Source of the DNA: BD2-11 sp965221785
Lineage (GTDB): Bacteria > Gemmatimonadota > Gemmatimonadetes > Longimicrobiales > Gaopeijiaceae
Direction: 5' to 3'
DNA: 64,000 nucleotides
Assembly (NCBI GenBank): GCA_965221785.1
Contig: CBDCSR010000003.1
Coordinates: 496,001-560,000 of the forward strand
A program made the translations under genes and the position numbers. The notes under the pieces were generated by a model. It had not been told where the DNA came from. It did not search any database and worked only from the letters and a program-made list of their open reading frames with translations. Shown piece by piece: positions 44,474 through 53,190 of this stretch (its first letter is position 1; every line of letters starts with the position of its first letter).

Positions 44474-45550
44474 TCACCCCACCGGCCCACTGACTTGCCA
44501 CTCAACCACCTCGAGCGACACCCCCAGCAACGCCGCCCCTCTCAGTGGTGAGATCAGCTCCTCGCCCACGGCACGCCACACCAGTCGCTTGAAGCGCTCT
44601 GGCTTTTCGAACGCCCCGAATCCGTGGTCGGAGCCGATGGGTTCCGGTTCCGTCGTGCGCCACGACCGGGCGAACGTCGCGAACGCGCGCCGGACCGCGG
44701 AAGCCCGCAGCACACCCACCTGACCGAGGCGGACCAGCATGGCCGCCGCCGAGACGCCGTAGGTGTGCTTGAGACGGGCGATCTCGTAGTAGGTAACACG
44801 GCGCCGATGTGCGCCGACCTTTTCCAGGAGATCCCGGCCGGGGACCAGGAAGGCGCCCGCGAAGCGGTCGATCGCCGTCTCCAGCTTGATGGCCGGGTTT
44901 CCGGTTGAGCGGATGATCTTGTGGGCGAGTTCGTGGGCCAGGGTGAAGCGTTTGCGTTCCACGTTCGTCCGGCTGGATACAACTACCGCATCGGCGACGA
45001 CCCTGCCCTGTCGCATGGCCCGGCACGCCAGGCCGCTGATGCGGTCCGGGAGATCTGCTTCGACCACCTTGATCCCCTTTTCCTCCAGGAGGGCGCACAG
45101 GCTGGGCACTGGATCCATGCCGAGGTCCCATGCCTCGCGGAGCTGATCGGCGCGGGCGTCGATCTCGGCTTCGGTGGCGACGCAGTCGCAACGGCAGTGC
45201 TCGAAACGAGCACCCGCCGGCGGAATGCCGAGAACCTCCTCGATGGTCAGGTACCGCTCGAGGCTGTCGATCAGGACGGCTTCGGCGCGGGCGCGGTCGC
45301 GGGCGGAAGTGCCCGAGTCCTTGCGGAATTCGAGTCCATCGAGGACGTCGATCCGGTCGCTCATGAGGAAATCCAGCGAGACGTCGAGCGCCTCGCCGAG
45401 GCCAGCCAGAACAGCCGAGGAGGGCATCATCCTGCCCGCCTCGTACTTGCTGATGGCCTGCGCGCTGACCTTTGGGTCCATCCGCGCGGCAAGCGCCCGC
45501 AGGGAAAGGCCTGCTCTCTTGCGGGCCAGCCGAAGCCGCTGTCCGAACAT
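44474..45550 (-). CDS. XRE regulator with ImmA/IrrE-type metallopeptidase domain
   Basis: The ATG at 45550 has GGGGAG 8 nt upstream. Residues 1-65 are a Cro/CI-type helix-turn-helix (G-Q-R-L-R-L-A-R-K-R-A-G-L-S-L-R-A-L-A, V-S-A-Q-A-I-S-K-Y-E-A-G). A COG2856 zinc peptidase follows, with F-T-L-A-H-E-L-A-H-K and the downstream D-R-F-A-G-A-F-L-V-P. Such two-domain proteins regulate mobile elements or defence genes and are often autoregulated; in ImmA the peptidase cuts a repressor. The promoter lies in a 9-bp dyad shared with the divergent gene. Confidence 0.9.
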   Translation of the reverse strand: MFGQRLRLARKRAGLSLRALAARMDPKVSAQAISKYEAGRMMPSSAVLAGLGEALDVSLDFLMSDRIDVLDGLEFRKDSGTSARDRARAEAVLIDSLERYLTIEEVLGIPPAGARFEHCRCDCVATEAEIDARADQLREAWDLGMDPVPSLCALLEEKGIKVVEADLPDRISGLACRAMRQGRVVADAVVVSSRTNVERKRFTLAHELAHKIIRSTGNPAIKLETAIDRFAGAFLVPGRDLLEKVGAHRRRVTYYEIARLKHTYGVSAAAMLVRLGQVGVLRASAVRRAFATFARSWRTTEPEPIGSDHGFGAFEKPERFKRLVWRAVGEELISPLRGAALLGVSLEVVEWQVSGPVG

Positions 45551-45580
45551 GCCGGTTCTCCCCTGTAGACGGGAACGATG

Positions 45581-45627
45581 GTTGACATCATACAAGATAA
45601 GGCGTATAGATGTCAACTAACAGTTGA
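45581..45627. promoter_or_regulatory. Overlapping divergent promoters inside a perfect 9-bp dyad
   Basis: GTTGACATC (45581-45589) and its exact reverse complement (45609-45617) face each other. The plus-strand promoter is TTGACA (45582)-N17-TATAGA (45605). The minus-strand promoter is TTGACA (45611-45616)-N18-TATGAT (45587-45592). Each -35 box lies in one arm, so one dimeric repressor could shut both. A second perfect dyad, TCAACT-AAC-AGTTGA, is at 45613-45627. The XRE-ImmA protein is the obvious candidate regulator. Confidence 0.75.
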
Positions 45628-45673
45628 TGATCTGCGGGGAACCGCCGACGGGTCGGGACGACGAGGAGGGGAT

Positions 45674-46081
45674 GTGGACGACACAACGCGGCAACGGCCG
45701 CACATCATGGAACTGATCGACAACGCACCGTGGCGCGAGGCCGTCACCTACCGGAACACGTGGCCCCACGAGTACGTGGTCGTCAAGAAGGATGGACAGG
45801 AGGAGCTGCTGGCTGCGTTCTGCGAGCGCATCGAGCGTGGCGAGGGTGTCGAGTGCCGGTTTTTCCACCAGACGCGCCGGTACCTCTTTCTCGACGACCA
45901 CAAGTACTGGATTATGGTGGAGTGCGGCGAAGTCGATCTCGACGCCGAGGACGAGGTTCTGAACCGCGCGCGCTTCTACCGCGACCGGCGGGACTTCGTG
46001 ATTCAGGCGGGTGATACCGGGATGCGGCGCGACTACCCGGCAGGCCCGGCAGATGCCACGGCCTCCCCTGGCCTCAGATAG
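45674..46081 (+). CDS. Small soluble protein of unknown function in the island
   Basis: 135 residues from a GTG with GAGGAGGGG upstream; an internal ATG at 45707 is an alternative. Visible features are W-P-H-E-Y-V-V-V-K-K-D-G-Q-E-E-L-L-A-A-F-C-E-R-I, R-R-Y-L-F-L-D-D-H-K-Y-W-I-M and V-L-N-R-A-R-F-Y-R-D-R-R-D-F. It is mixed alpha/beta with no membrane segment or signal peptide. I do not recognise the family. It is driven by the promoter divergent from XRE-ImmA and is followed by the EEP nuclease gene after 15 bp, so the pair may be one unit controlled by that regulator. Confidence 0.7.
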   Translation: MDDTTRQRPHIMELIDNAPWREAVTYRNTWPHEYVVVKKDGQEELLAAFCERIERGEGVECRFFHQTRRYLFLDDHKYWIMVECGEVDLDAEDEVLNRARFYRDRRDFVIQAGDTGMRRDYPAGPADATASPGLR

Positions 46082-46096
46082 AGAGGGCGAACGCCA

Positions 46097-46891
46097 ATGA
46101 AGGTGATCACATGGAACGTCAACAGGGCTGGCACATCCCGGTCCAGGGCGTGGAAGATGGTTCAGCGTGAGGACGCCGACATCGTCCTGCTTCAGGAAGT
46201 CAGCGCGATTCCCGGCTGGGTCCTGGGCGGCTACCAGTGCCACCGGATAACACCACGGAGCCTCGATGGCGACAACGCTCGGTTTTCGTCGGTCGTCCTC
46301 TCCAAGGGGGTGATCGATGCAAAACCGTATCTGGAATCGGAGCTGGAATGGGTCAACAGGATCCACGGGGAAGGCCGGGGATGGATCGTCGAATGCGAGA
46401 CCACTCTTGACTCTGGCGAACGGTACCGCGTCGTTGGGATTCACTCGCCAGCCTTTAAGATTCCACGGGATCGGTGGGCCGATGTCGATGTATCCGGCAT
46501 CAAGCTGACGAACAATCCCGATCTGTGGTTCACGGAAATCCTGTGGGAACTGCTGCGCGCCGAGGGCATTGCCGACGACAGGAACTGGATTGTAGGAGGC
46601 GACTTCAACAGTTCGGTGCTGTTCGATGAACAGAAGGACAAGGGCAACCGAGAGGTCATCGAACGGCTGAATGGGCTCGGGCTGATCGACTGCCTGAGTC
46701 ACGCTCATGGCGGTCCCGTGCCCACGTTTCAGCACTCCTCAAGGCGGGTTGAGCATCAGCTCGACTACTGCTACGTGAACGCGCCGATGCTCAGACGTCT
46801 GAGGCAGGCTCGCGTGCCGAGTCACGACGAGGTGTTCAGCGGAACGCCGAGACTGAGCGACCACCTTCCGGTTGTGTGCGAGTTCGACTGA
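46097..46891 (+). CDS. Endonuclease/exonuclease/phosphatase family protein
   Basis: The EEP (DNase I-like) fold is clear: V-I-T-W-N-V-N-R-A-G (Asn), I-V-L-L-Q-E-V (Glu metal ligand), G-I-H-S-P-A-F (His/Ser), W-I-V-G-G-D-F-N-S (Asp, Asn), L-D-Y-C-Y-V-N, and the final L-S-D-H-L-P-V-V-C (catalytic Asp-His). 264 residues is normal. Without a signal peptide it is cytoplasmic, so a nucleic acid or nucleotide phosphodiester is a likely substrate. It follows the unknown gene by 15 bp. Its stop overlaps the ATG of the VOC fragment. Confidence 0.87.
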   Translation: MKVITWNVNRAGTSRSRAWKMVQREDADIVLLQEVSAIPGWVLGGYQCHRITPRSLDGDNARFSSVVLSKGVIDAKPYLESELEWVNRIHGEGRGWIVECETTLDSGERYRVVGIHSPAFKIPRDRWADVDVSGIKLTNNPDLWFTEILWELLRAEGIADDRNWIVGGDFNSSVLFDEQKDKGNREVIERLNGLGLIDCLSHAHGGPVPTFQHSSRRVEHQLDYCYVNAPMLRRLRQARVPSHDEVFSGTPRLSDHLPVVCEFD

Positions 46892-46968
46892 TGGAGGGCA
46901 TCGGCCGCTTTGCCCGCATCCACGACGCCGAAGCAAACGCGATCGAGCGTTGGGAACGCGCGTCGTGA
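46891..46968 (+). pseudogene. 78-bp duplicated 3' fragment of the VOC gene
   Basis: This stretch reads M-E-G-I-G-R-F-A-R-I-H-D-A-E-A-N-A-I-E, equal in length and frame to the last 78 bp of the VOC gene (38886-38963). I count 67 of 78 identical bases. The rest of the gene is absent. Confidence 0.85.
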
Positions 46969-47987
46969 AGCCCATTCATCTTCTGCGGATCGCCATCCCT
47001 GGCATCCTGCTCCTGAGTTGGGCCTGCCGGGTCACGGAGCCGGAACAGCTCGCCGGTGCCTGCACACCCGCGGGCGAGCCTCTCCGCGCAGCCTTCTACG
47101 CGTACTACCCGCCCGTGAGCTACAGCGCCGACGAGGATCCGGCCTCTCCGGGGTTCCACACCCACCTCGGCTACGAGGCGGACCTGCTCACGGCGATGGA
47201 GGCGATGGAGGGGGCGCGGCTGTCGTTCGAACGGAGTCCCGTCGCTGAATGGCCCGATATCTGGCTGCTCCCCTCCACGCCGGATATCGACATCGTGGGC
47301 GGCGGCATCTCGATTCTCGATTCCCGAACCCGGGACCACGCCGGAGAGGTGGCCGTGGCCTTCACGTCCGGCCACATCGCCTTTCGCCAGTCGCTGCTGG
47401 TGCGTGCCGGCGACGCGGGACGCTTCTCGTCCTATGAAGGGCTGACCCGGGATGTGCTGGTCGGTGTTTTCAGGAGTTCGACCGGTGAAGCGCGTTTCCT
47501 CCAGCTCGCGGGCCTTGCCGACGACGACGGCGTCCTGGCCGCGGGCACGCGGATCGACACTCCGGGGGGGACGGTGGTGGCTGACGGCACGGCGGCCTAT
47601 GTGATCACCGCCGCGAGAGCATCTGCGGTGCTGGAGGGGAGGACGCACATCCATCCGCCCTCCGACTCGATGCCCCAGGTCGTCCACGGCACGGGCGTGC
47701 AGGAGCTCCTGGAGGCCCTGCGCGACGGAACCATCGATGCAGTTGCGCGAGGCGCGATCGGCAACAGCGAAATCGCCTACGAGTCCGAAGGCAGCTTCGT
47801 GGTCTCCGCGCTCGATACCCTCGCCGAACACGGTGGCTTCGCCCTGGACGCCGGTCAGCCGGAACTACTGGCCTGCATCGACGAGAAGCTGAATTGGCTT
47901 ACCCGCAACCGCGAGATCGGCTACGTGGAGTGGCGCGAAGATCCGGCGGTGTTCCTGGAGCGCGCCCGGCTCTGGACGGGACGTTGA
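46965..47987 (+). CDS. Periplasmic substrate-binding protein-like lipoprotein (SBP_bac_3 type)
   Basis: The GTG at 46965 overlaps the stop of the VOC fragment and starts a lipoprotein signal (V-K-P-I-H-L-L-R-I-A-I-P-G-I-L-L-L-S-W-A-C). The mature protein looks like a two-lobe solute-binding fold: L-R-A-A-F-Y-A-Y-Y-P-P-V-S-Y, G-Y-E-A-D-L-L-T-A-M-E-A, V-G-G-G-I-S-I-L-D-S-R, V-A-V-A-F-T-S-G-H, V-G-V-F-R-S-S-T-G-E-A-R. No permease or ATPase gene is nearby, so it may be a sensor or a stand-alone binding protein. Confidence 0.72.
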   Translation: MKPIHLLRIAIPGILLLSWACRVTEPEQLAGACTPAGEPLRAAFYAYYPPVSYSADEDPASPGFHTHLGYEADLLTAMEAMEGARLSFERSPVAEWPDIWLLPSTPDIDIVGGGISILDSRTRDHAGEVAVAFTSGHIAFRQSLLVRAGDAGRFSSYEGLTRDVLVGVFRSSTGEARFLQLAGLADDDGVLAAGTRIDTPGGTVVADGTAAYVITAARASAVLEGRTHIHPPSDSMPQVVHGTGVQELLEALRDGTIDAVARGAIGNSEIAYESEGSFVVSALDTLAEHGGFALDAGQPELLACIDEKLNWLTRNREIGYVEWREDPAVFLERARLWTGR

Positions 47988-48011
47988 CGGGTCGAGGAAG
48001 CTCTCGGGGAT

Positions 48012-48043
48012 GAGACGCCATAGATGTGCTTGAAACGGGCGAT
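48012..48043 (-). pseudogene. 32-bp fragment duplicated from the XRE-ImmA gene
   Basis: Matches 44751-44782 at 29 of 32 bases, on the same strand, coding I-A-R-F-K-H-I-Y-G-V-S (I-A-R-L-K-H-T-Y-G-V-S in the intact gene). Nothing else of the gene remains here. The next bases (CCTCCCCGTCGAAGCT, from about 48048) recur beside the first DUF2235 copy at about 49336. Confidence 0.65.
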
Positions 48044-48084
48044 GCAGCCTCCCCGTCGAAGCTGCTCGGTCCCAGCTTTCCGCG

Positions 48085-48468
48085 TCAGTTCAACGGCAGG
48101 GGCCGGAACTTTCTCCCGGAGGGCGGGACCTGAAACGCGAACGGCACCGGGGTCTTGTGAGCGAGTTCCTTCATCCGCGGCCAATTGCGGACGAGTTGCT
48201 GAATCAGTTGGCACCGATTGAGGTTCTTGCCCCCCATGAAGAATGCCCCGACCTGGTGCTCCTTCAGGGCGGTTTGCTCCGCAGGTCGGTAACGGATTCG
48301 GTTATCGCGTGTAACGAGGAACCAACCCTCTGAGCCGACACGGGGCAAGAACTCAGTGTCATCGGCGTGGTCGGGAAAGATCTCCGTGATGTGGATGACA
48401 TCTTCGCCGAACGCCTTCATTCCCTTCGCCAGCTGCGGGCTGAGGTTGTTGTCAACGAAGAACTTCAT
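48085..48468 (-). CDS. PIN-like toxin, VapC45/DUF5615 type
   Basis: 127 residues starting M-K-F-F-V-D-N-N-L-S-P-Q-L-A-K-G, the acidic N-terminus typical of this PIN-like group, with F-P-D-H-A-D-D-T-E-F-L and W-F-L-V-T-R-D-N-R-I-R in the middle. Such proteins are RNases of toxin-antitoxin pairs; the group includes M. tuberculosis VapC45. The ATG overlaps the stop of the upstream gene (ATGA), as expected for an antitoxin-first operon. Confidence 0.78.
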   Translation of the reverse strand: MKFFVDNNLSPQLAKGMKAFGEDVIHITEIFPDHADDTEFLPRVGSEGWFLVTRDNRIRYRPAEQTALKEHQVGAFFMGGKNLNRCQLIQQLVRNWPRMKELAHKTPVPFAFQVPPSGRKFRPLPLN

Positions 48469-49151
48469 GCCGCCAAGCGGCGTTCGAACTCTACCGCCGC
48501 CTCCACCTCACCCTCGGCAAGGTCCCACCAAGCGCGAACCGCCGCCAGCTTCTCGTTCTCGGCAACGAAGAGATCGTGAACGTTAGCGGTCTTCACGCCG
48601 TGCCCGACGACCGTAGGCGCACCGAACGACACGAAAGGGTCCAGCACGACAGGTCTGTTTCGGCCCAAGGGAAACCACCGGCGCGCCAAGCCCTCCGGGG
48701 ACGCGAAGTCGATCTCGGTGGCGAGCTGCCGGATGACCGGTGCGATCACCCACTGCCCATCTGAGAGCAGTTCCAGGATCGCTTCTCCTTTGTCTCGAAC
48801 TTCGAGGTAGATGTTCGCGCCGTCGGTAAAGAACGACTGCCTTGCGAAGTGATTCGTCCCGAGAATCTTGTGGGCTTCGTCAAGTGCACGGCGCAGCTTC
48901 TGCAGCGAAATGCCATGATCCAGAAACCGCTTCACGAAGAGCAGGTCCACGAGATCGAGGAAGGACGCGTACGAGCCGGTCGCGCCACGACGCAGCACCG
49001 GGGGTTGGTGACGCACGGCGTCACCGTAGCTGTAGCCGTACCCGCCCAGCCACCGCCGCACCCTGCTCCCGGTAAGCCCAACCAGACGGCCAGCCTCAGC
49101 CGCCGGATAGGACGGACGATCCAGTTGAACGGGGAAGGACGATTGGGTCAC
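48465..49151 (-). CDS. VapB45-like antitoxin: MerR-type HTH plus DUF433
   Basis: 228 residues. The N-terminus has a helix-turn-helix of MerR flavour (S-Y-P-A-A-E-A-G-R-L-V-G-L-T-G-S-R-V-R-R-W-L). The C-terminus is DUF433-like (D-P-F-V-S-F-G-A-P-T-V-V-G-H-G-V-K-T-A-N-V-H-D-L-F-V-A). This layout and size fit antitoxins paired with VapC45-type PIN proteins, and the coupled downstream gene is one. It would bind the toxin and repress the operon. Confidence 0.75.
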   Translation of the reverse strand: MTQSSFPVQLDRPSYPAAEAGRLVGLTGSRVRRWLGGYGYSYGDAVRHQPPVLRRGATGSYASFLDLVDLLFVKRFLDHGISLQKLRRALDEAHKILGTNHFARQSFFTDGANIYLEVRDKGEAILELLSDGQWVIAPVIRQLATEIDFASPEGLARRWFPLGRNRPVVLDPFVSFGAPTVVGHGVKTANVHDLFVAENEKLAAVRAWWDLAEGEVEAAVEFERRLAA

Positions 49152-49342
49152 CTCTGGCGTATCTCCCGGATGGATGAGGGGTCAGGGAGGCCCGAACGGC
49201 CGCGCGGCCCGCAAGGATAAGGACATGTAGGCATGCGAGGAAGGTAACCGCTTGGCGAACGCGGTCGATTGGCGAGCGCTCAAGCGCAAGCCTCACGTTA
49301 CGTCAGGGTTCGTGGGCGCTGGCGTCCTTGCAGTGCCTCCCC

Positions 49343-50184
49343 GTCGAAGCTCCTACTCCACAACCGCATACGTGCCGGGCATGTTGGCCGGCGCGTACCC
49401 CAGCGCGGGATCGTCCATGCGCGCCAGCACGCTCCTGTGGACGAGCGCACCTTCGGGGATGGCTCGCGGCGCCGGCCGCCACAGCCGCCAGAAGCCGGTT
49501 CTCGAGACGTGGAGGCGACCCGCGGGATCGGGTGAGAGCCTGCGGCGCCAGTGCGGTCTCAGGCGCAGGCCCCGGGCCCGCGCCCTGTCGAGCATCCATT
49601 CCAGTGCGATGTCGGAGAGGCCGGCATCGCGATACCAGCCGCCGACATCAGAGTGGACGCCGGCGAACCAGACTTGCTCGATCGTCTGGTGATCGGCCTT
49701 GACGTCCTCGCGCCACATGTTGGCCGGGAACTTCTTGCGCTGCTCGTCGATGGAGACCGCGTGGTAGCCGTACTTCACGTCGTGGTTCAGCGTTGAGTCG
49801 AAGAACTTCCGGCCCCAGAACCAACCCATCGAGCCGACCGTGTCCCACACGCCGATGAGGTGCGGGCGGCAGTCGTGGCAATAGGTTCGCTTGAACCCGG
49901 GCGCCATCCCGTGACGCGCGCGGTCGTTGTAGATCCTGGACGCGTACGGCACCAGGTTGAGGCTGCCCCTCTGCAGCAGACCGCAAAGGTTCAGCATCCC
50001 GGCCAGCGCGCGCACGGTGAACGCGCCGCGGCTGAAGCCGAACAGGTACAGCCTGTCCCCCGGCTCGTACCGGTCCATGAGGAACCGGTAGGCATCCTCG
50101 ATGTTCTGCTGGAGCCCGGCGCCGAACGCCTTCCCCAGCGTGCGGCCCACCCGCCGTCCGAGCGTCCTGCCGAGAAAGCTGAGT
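49343..50184 (-). repeat. 842-bp direct repeat, left copy
   Basis: Same strand and order as 53523-54364. Small differences are scattered through it. The two copies bracket the kinase/TPR cassette and the IS481 remnant. Confidence 0.85.
49353..50184 (-). pseudogene. DUF2235 alpha/beta-hydrolase, 5'-truncated copy
   Basis: Nearly identical to the complete DUF2235 gene at 53536-54504, from S-F-L-G-R-T-L-G-R-R to the stop, including G-F-S-R-G-A. The first about 49 residues, with the conserved C-D-G-T-G-N-E motif, are missing; the open frame continues upstream (to 50432) into unrelated sequence. Homology ends sharply at about 50184. It is probably not functional. Confidence 0.85.
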
Positions 50185-50303
50185 TCCCGGGCGCAAACCC
50201 GGTAGGCGTCGTCTCGGGATACCGCCCGAGCCCGACAGAGGTCAGCCGCCCCTCGATCCTGACCCGCTGACGCCTCCCCGGAAGGGGACGATGGCGAGAC
50301 CTG

Positions 50304-50315
50304 CCTCACCGAGGT
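50304..50315 (+). repeat. 12-bp motif at left edge of kinase/TPR cassette
   Basis: CCTCACCGAGGT occurs here and at 53191-53202, one before the kinase gene and one after the TPR-like gene. In both places ACCTG precedes it, with 8 extra bases in the right copy. Confidence 0.5.
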
Positions 50316-50402
50316 TGACGGCAACGGAACAAATCGGCCACAATATGTGTTCGGCGTAACGCACCAACAGTTCCGATACACGCTTCCCGCGGAGCACACA
50401 GC

Positions 50403-51581
50403 ATGGCGGCACATTCTCAAGATCCTGCCCAAACCAATCTAGAGCTATCGACCCTCGGAAGTCATGGCACACCGCCAGATGCTCGAAACTATCCCCCGGA
50501 ACCGACAACCAACCCCGCTTCGCGCCTTCGCGGCTACGCGCTGGAGGATGGGTGGACGGTTGGAGATCTGATTGATACCGACGACTACTCCGCGACCGGC
50601 GGTCATCATTCCTTCGCCTACCACGTCCGGCATCAAGAACATGGCTCCGCCTTCCTCAAGGCTCTCAACCTTGACGCTCAAACCGGGCACTCCAATCATG
50701 CCGATCGCATGAAATTCTTGCTCGATATGTTTGTGTTCGAGCGTGACATCTTGACAGAGTGCAGCGGCTATAGGCTTAGTCGAATCACGCAGTTGTGGGC
50801 ATCCGGCGAAGCTGCTGTTCCTTCCAATGGTGGCCAAGCCATCGTACCGTACTTGATCCTTGAACTCGCTGAAGGTGATATCAGGCGACATCAAGACCAA
50901 ACTAGCGAACTCGATGTACCTTGGTGTCTGCGAACGCTGAAGCACGTTTGCGTGGGTGTTCAACAACTTCACGGTCGCCCACGCGTGGCTCATCAAGACC
51001 TAAAGCCCTCAAACGTGCTGACCCACGCGGCTGGACGCGAAATGAAGCTCGGCGATCTGGGCCGTGCCGAACGCGTCGACGGAACAGGCCCCAATGCTGA
51101 AAGCAACAGACCTGGCGACATCACTTACGCGCCCCCAGAACAGCTTTATGGAGCGTTTGACCGGACATGGACGAGTCGTTGTCTCAGCGACATTTATCAG
51201 GTCGGGAGCATGATCTCCTTTCTGTTCGTAGGTCATGGCGCAACTGCTTTACTCACCAGATCGCTTCCCCACCGCTTGAGGTTTTCTCAATATACAGGGA
51301 CATTTGAGGACGTCCTGCCAGAGTTGTGTTATGCCCATAGTACCGTCGTCCAGGACGTGACCACAGCCGTTGGTCAGATCACATGGCTAGCGGGCGTCCG
51401 GGAACCCCTCTTGGACGCGTTTCAACAACTCACTTTTCCTGACCCCGCTCGTCGTGGTCATCCACGCAACGCTTTCAGCGGCACCCCACAAGCAGATGTA
51501 CAACGCTATGTATCATTGTTTGATCGTTTAGAGAAACGGGCGACGTACCAGCATAAACGAGGAAACTCGTGTCTCAACTGA
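50403..51581 (+). CDS. Serine/threonine protein kinase-like protein
   Basis: A kinase fold can be followed: glycine-rich loop region A-T-G-G-H-H-S-F-A-Y-H-V, the Lys in S-A-F-L-K-A-L-N, the catalytic loop A-H-Q-D-L-K-P-S-N-V-L, a DFG-equivalent L-G-D-L-G-R-A, and an APE-like Y-A-P-P-E-Q-L-Y. It has no membrane segment. Base composition is clearly less GC-rich than the core genes. The start ATG has GGAG upstream, and TTGACG with a CACAAT box lies near 50314-50343. The next gene starts inside its last codons (13-bp overlap), so the two are translationally coupled. Substrate unknown. Confidence 0.8.
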   Translation: MAAHSQDPAQTNLELSTLGSHGTPPDARNYPPEPTTNPASRLRGYALEDGWTVGDLIDTDDYSATGGHHSFAYHVRHQEHGSAFLKALNLDAQTGHSNHADRMKFLLDMFVFERDILTECSGYRLSRITQLWASGEAAVPSNGGQAIVPYLILELAEGDIRRHQDQTSELDVPWCLRTLKHVCVGVQQLHGRPRVAHQDLKPSNVLTHAAGREMKLGDLGRAERVDGTGPNAESNRPGDITYAPPEQLYGAFDRTWTSRCLSDIYQVGSMISFLFVGHGATALLTRSLPHRLRFSQYTGTFEDVLPELCYAHSTVVQDVTTAVGQITWLAGVREPLLDAFQQLTFPDPARRGHPRNAFSGTPQADVQRYVSLFDRLEKRATYQHKRGNSCLN

Positions 51582-53098
51582 TCCGACGTCAGCAGCGCTT
51601 TCTCCTTCCTCGCTGGCGGTCACCGCGCGACGCCCTCGCCGTTGGCGAACGTGATCCGCGTGACGGTTCCTCGCATACCCAGATAACCGATATTGACCGC
51701 CAACGCGAGGTGGATCGACTGCGGGCCGAGTGGCGCCTCAATCCGACTCCCACCTTCACTCGAGCTCTCTTGGATGGTGCGCTCGTAACAGATTCGTTTG
51801 ACTCCGCTCGCGACGTAGCGCACGCCATGTTGGTGGAGTCTGTATCCGCGGTGACACGCGAAATCGCCCAACAAGTGCTAGGGGATGAACCTGAACAAGA
51901 GGGAGTCGTCAATCGTTCCGGACCCATCGTCGCTCGACTGCGAGCTCCGGACGCCGCGATCGGGGAAATGCGAAGACGGCTCTTAGTGGCACCTCGGGAT
52001 CCGTTGACATGGGTCATGCTCGCACGCCAGCACTTTGTGCTAGGACACGACCATAAGGCGGAGAGGGCACTCAAGGTTGCACAATCCCTAGCACCTCACG
52101 ATCGATATGTAGCAAGGGCCGCGTCTCGGTTTTATCTTCACTATGATCGTCTAGACGAAGCATCTGCAGTCCTCCGTCGAACACGAGCAACGGTGCATGA
52201 TCCGTGGCTGTTGGCTGTCGCAATCCTTATTGCCATGAAGCGTACTCGACCAAATCGCTTGGTAAAGCGGGGAATGCAGCTGATAAAGAGACGGCTGTTC
52301 TCACCGAGAGCGGTATCTGAGCTAGCTACCTTGATCGGTATGGCTGAGAGACGACATGGCAAGACGAGAAGTAAGCGGAAGTGGTTCGAACTGGCACTCA
52401 GAGATCCGACTGAGAATGTCGTGGCGCAGATGCAATTCTTGCGTCATCCTGTGGAACGTGGTGGTGATTGGGAGGCGAGGGCACACGAGGCCCATGCGTG
52501 GTGGCTACTGGAAGCGGGTGATATCTCCGGAAGCTCCAGAGCACTGAGGGAATGGCAATATGACGAACCGTTCAGTCGCGATGCAGCGCTGCTGGGGTCT
52601 TGGGTTCATGGCACCGCGATGGGAGATTTTGATGAAGCGCTGAACGACATTGGAATCGCACGCCTTGCATGTCCAGAGGATCCCTCGTTGATAGCGCAAG
52701 AGATATACATTAGAGCGGAGTTGGGCGACCTCGCCGGTGCGGAAGACATGCTTAGGAACCAGTTGCTTCTCGCCATAGAGAAGTCCGGGAGGCGGGTGAC
52801 TGATGATCCTTGGCCGATTCTCATCACAGCGGATTGGGGCATGCTTTGTTTTCGGAAGGGCTTGAGAGAACAGGGGAGAGAATACTACCGAACGTCCGTG
52901 TCACTCGCCCAACAGAGGAAAAATCAAGGAATGGCATTGGCTGCGAAGTGGCACAGCATTCGAGAAGAGAGTCGTCAGTGGGGCTTAACGACCGAGATGG
53001 AATCAGAGTGGCAAGACTTGTACGCTTCCATGTCTAGCGTTCAGCAGATCGTGTATGGTAATGCTATGAGGCGAATTGGCCGGGGGCTCACGCCGTAG
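51569..53098 (+). CDS. TPR-like helical-repeat protein coupled to the kinase
   Basis: 509 residues, mostly helical, with TPR-like pairs: D-P-L-T-W-V-M-L-A-R-Q-H-F-V-L-G-H-D-H-K-A-E-R-A-L, A-S-R-F-Y-L-H-Y-D-R-L-D-E-A-S-A-V-L, and E-I-Y-I-R-A-E-L-G-D-L-A-G-A-E-D-M-L. There is no signal peptide or enzyme motif. The start is GTG at 51569, overlapping the kinase gene. It is probably a scaffold or sensor that presents or regulates the kinase. It has the same lower-GC composition as the kinase. Confidence 0.75.
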   Translation: MSQLIRRQQRFLLPRWRSPRDALAVGERDPRDGSSHTQITDIDRQREVDRLRAEWRLNPTPTFTRALLDGALVTDSFDSARDVAHAMLVESVSAVTREIAQQVLGDEPEQEGVVNRSGPIVARLRAPDAAIGEMRRRLLVAPRDPLTWVMLARQHFVLGHDHKAERALKVAQSLAPHDRYVARAASRFYLHYDRLDEASAVLRRTRATVHDPWLLAVAILIAMKRTRPNRLVKRGMQLIKRRLFSPRAVSELATLIGMAERRHGKTRSKRKWFELALRDPTENVVAQMQFLRHPVERGGDWEARAHEAHAWWLLEAGDISGSSRALREWQYDEPFSRDAALLGSWVHGTAMGDFDEALNDIGIARLACPEDPSLIAQEIYIRAELGDLAGAEDMLRNQLLLAIEKSGRRVTDDPWPILITADWGMLCFRKGLREQGREYYRTSVSLAQQRKNQGMALAAKWHSIREESRQWGLTTEMESEWQDLYASMSSVQQIVYGNAMRRIGRGLTP

Positions 53099-53190
53099 GA
53101 CACGATTTATTTCCGTATCCGTTACCTTCTCTTGCTTAGCGGGGGAGGCGTATGCTGCGTGTACAAGTGCGGTAATCACCTGACACGCAG

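Noticed and set aside
50185..50432. Open frame extending the truncated DUF2235 copy upstream
   Set aside because: The added residues bear no relation to DUF2235 N-termini and lack C-D-G-T-G-N; it is chance readthrough beyond the duplication edge.
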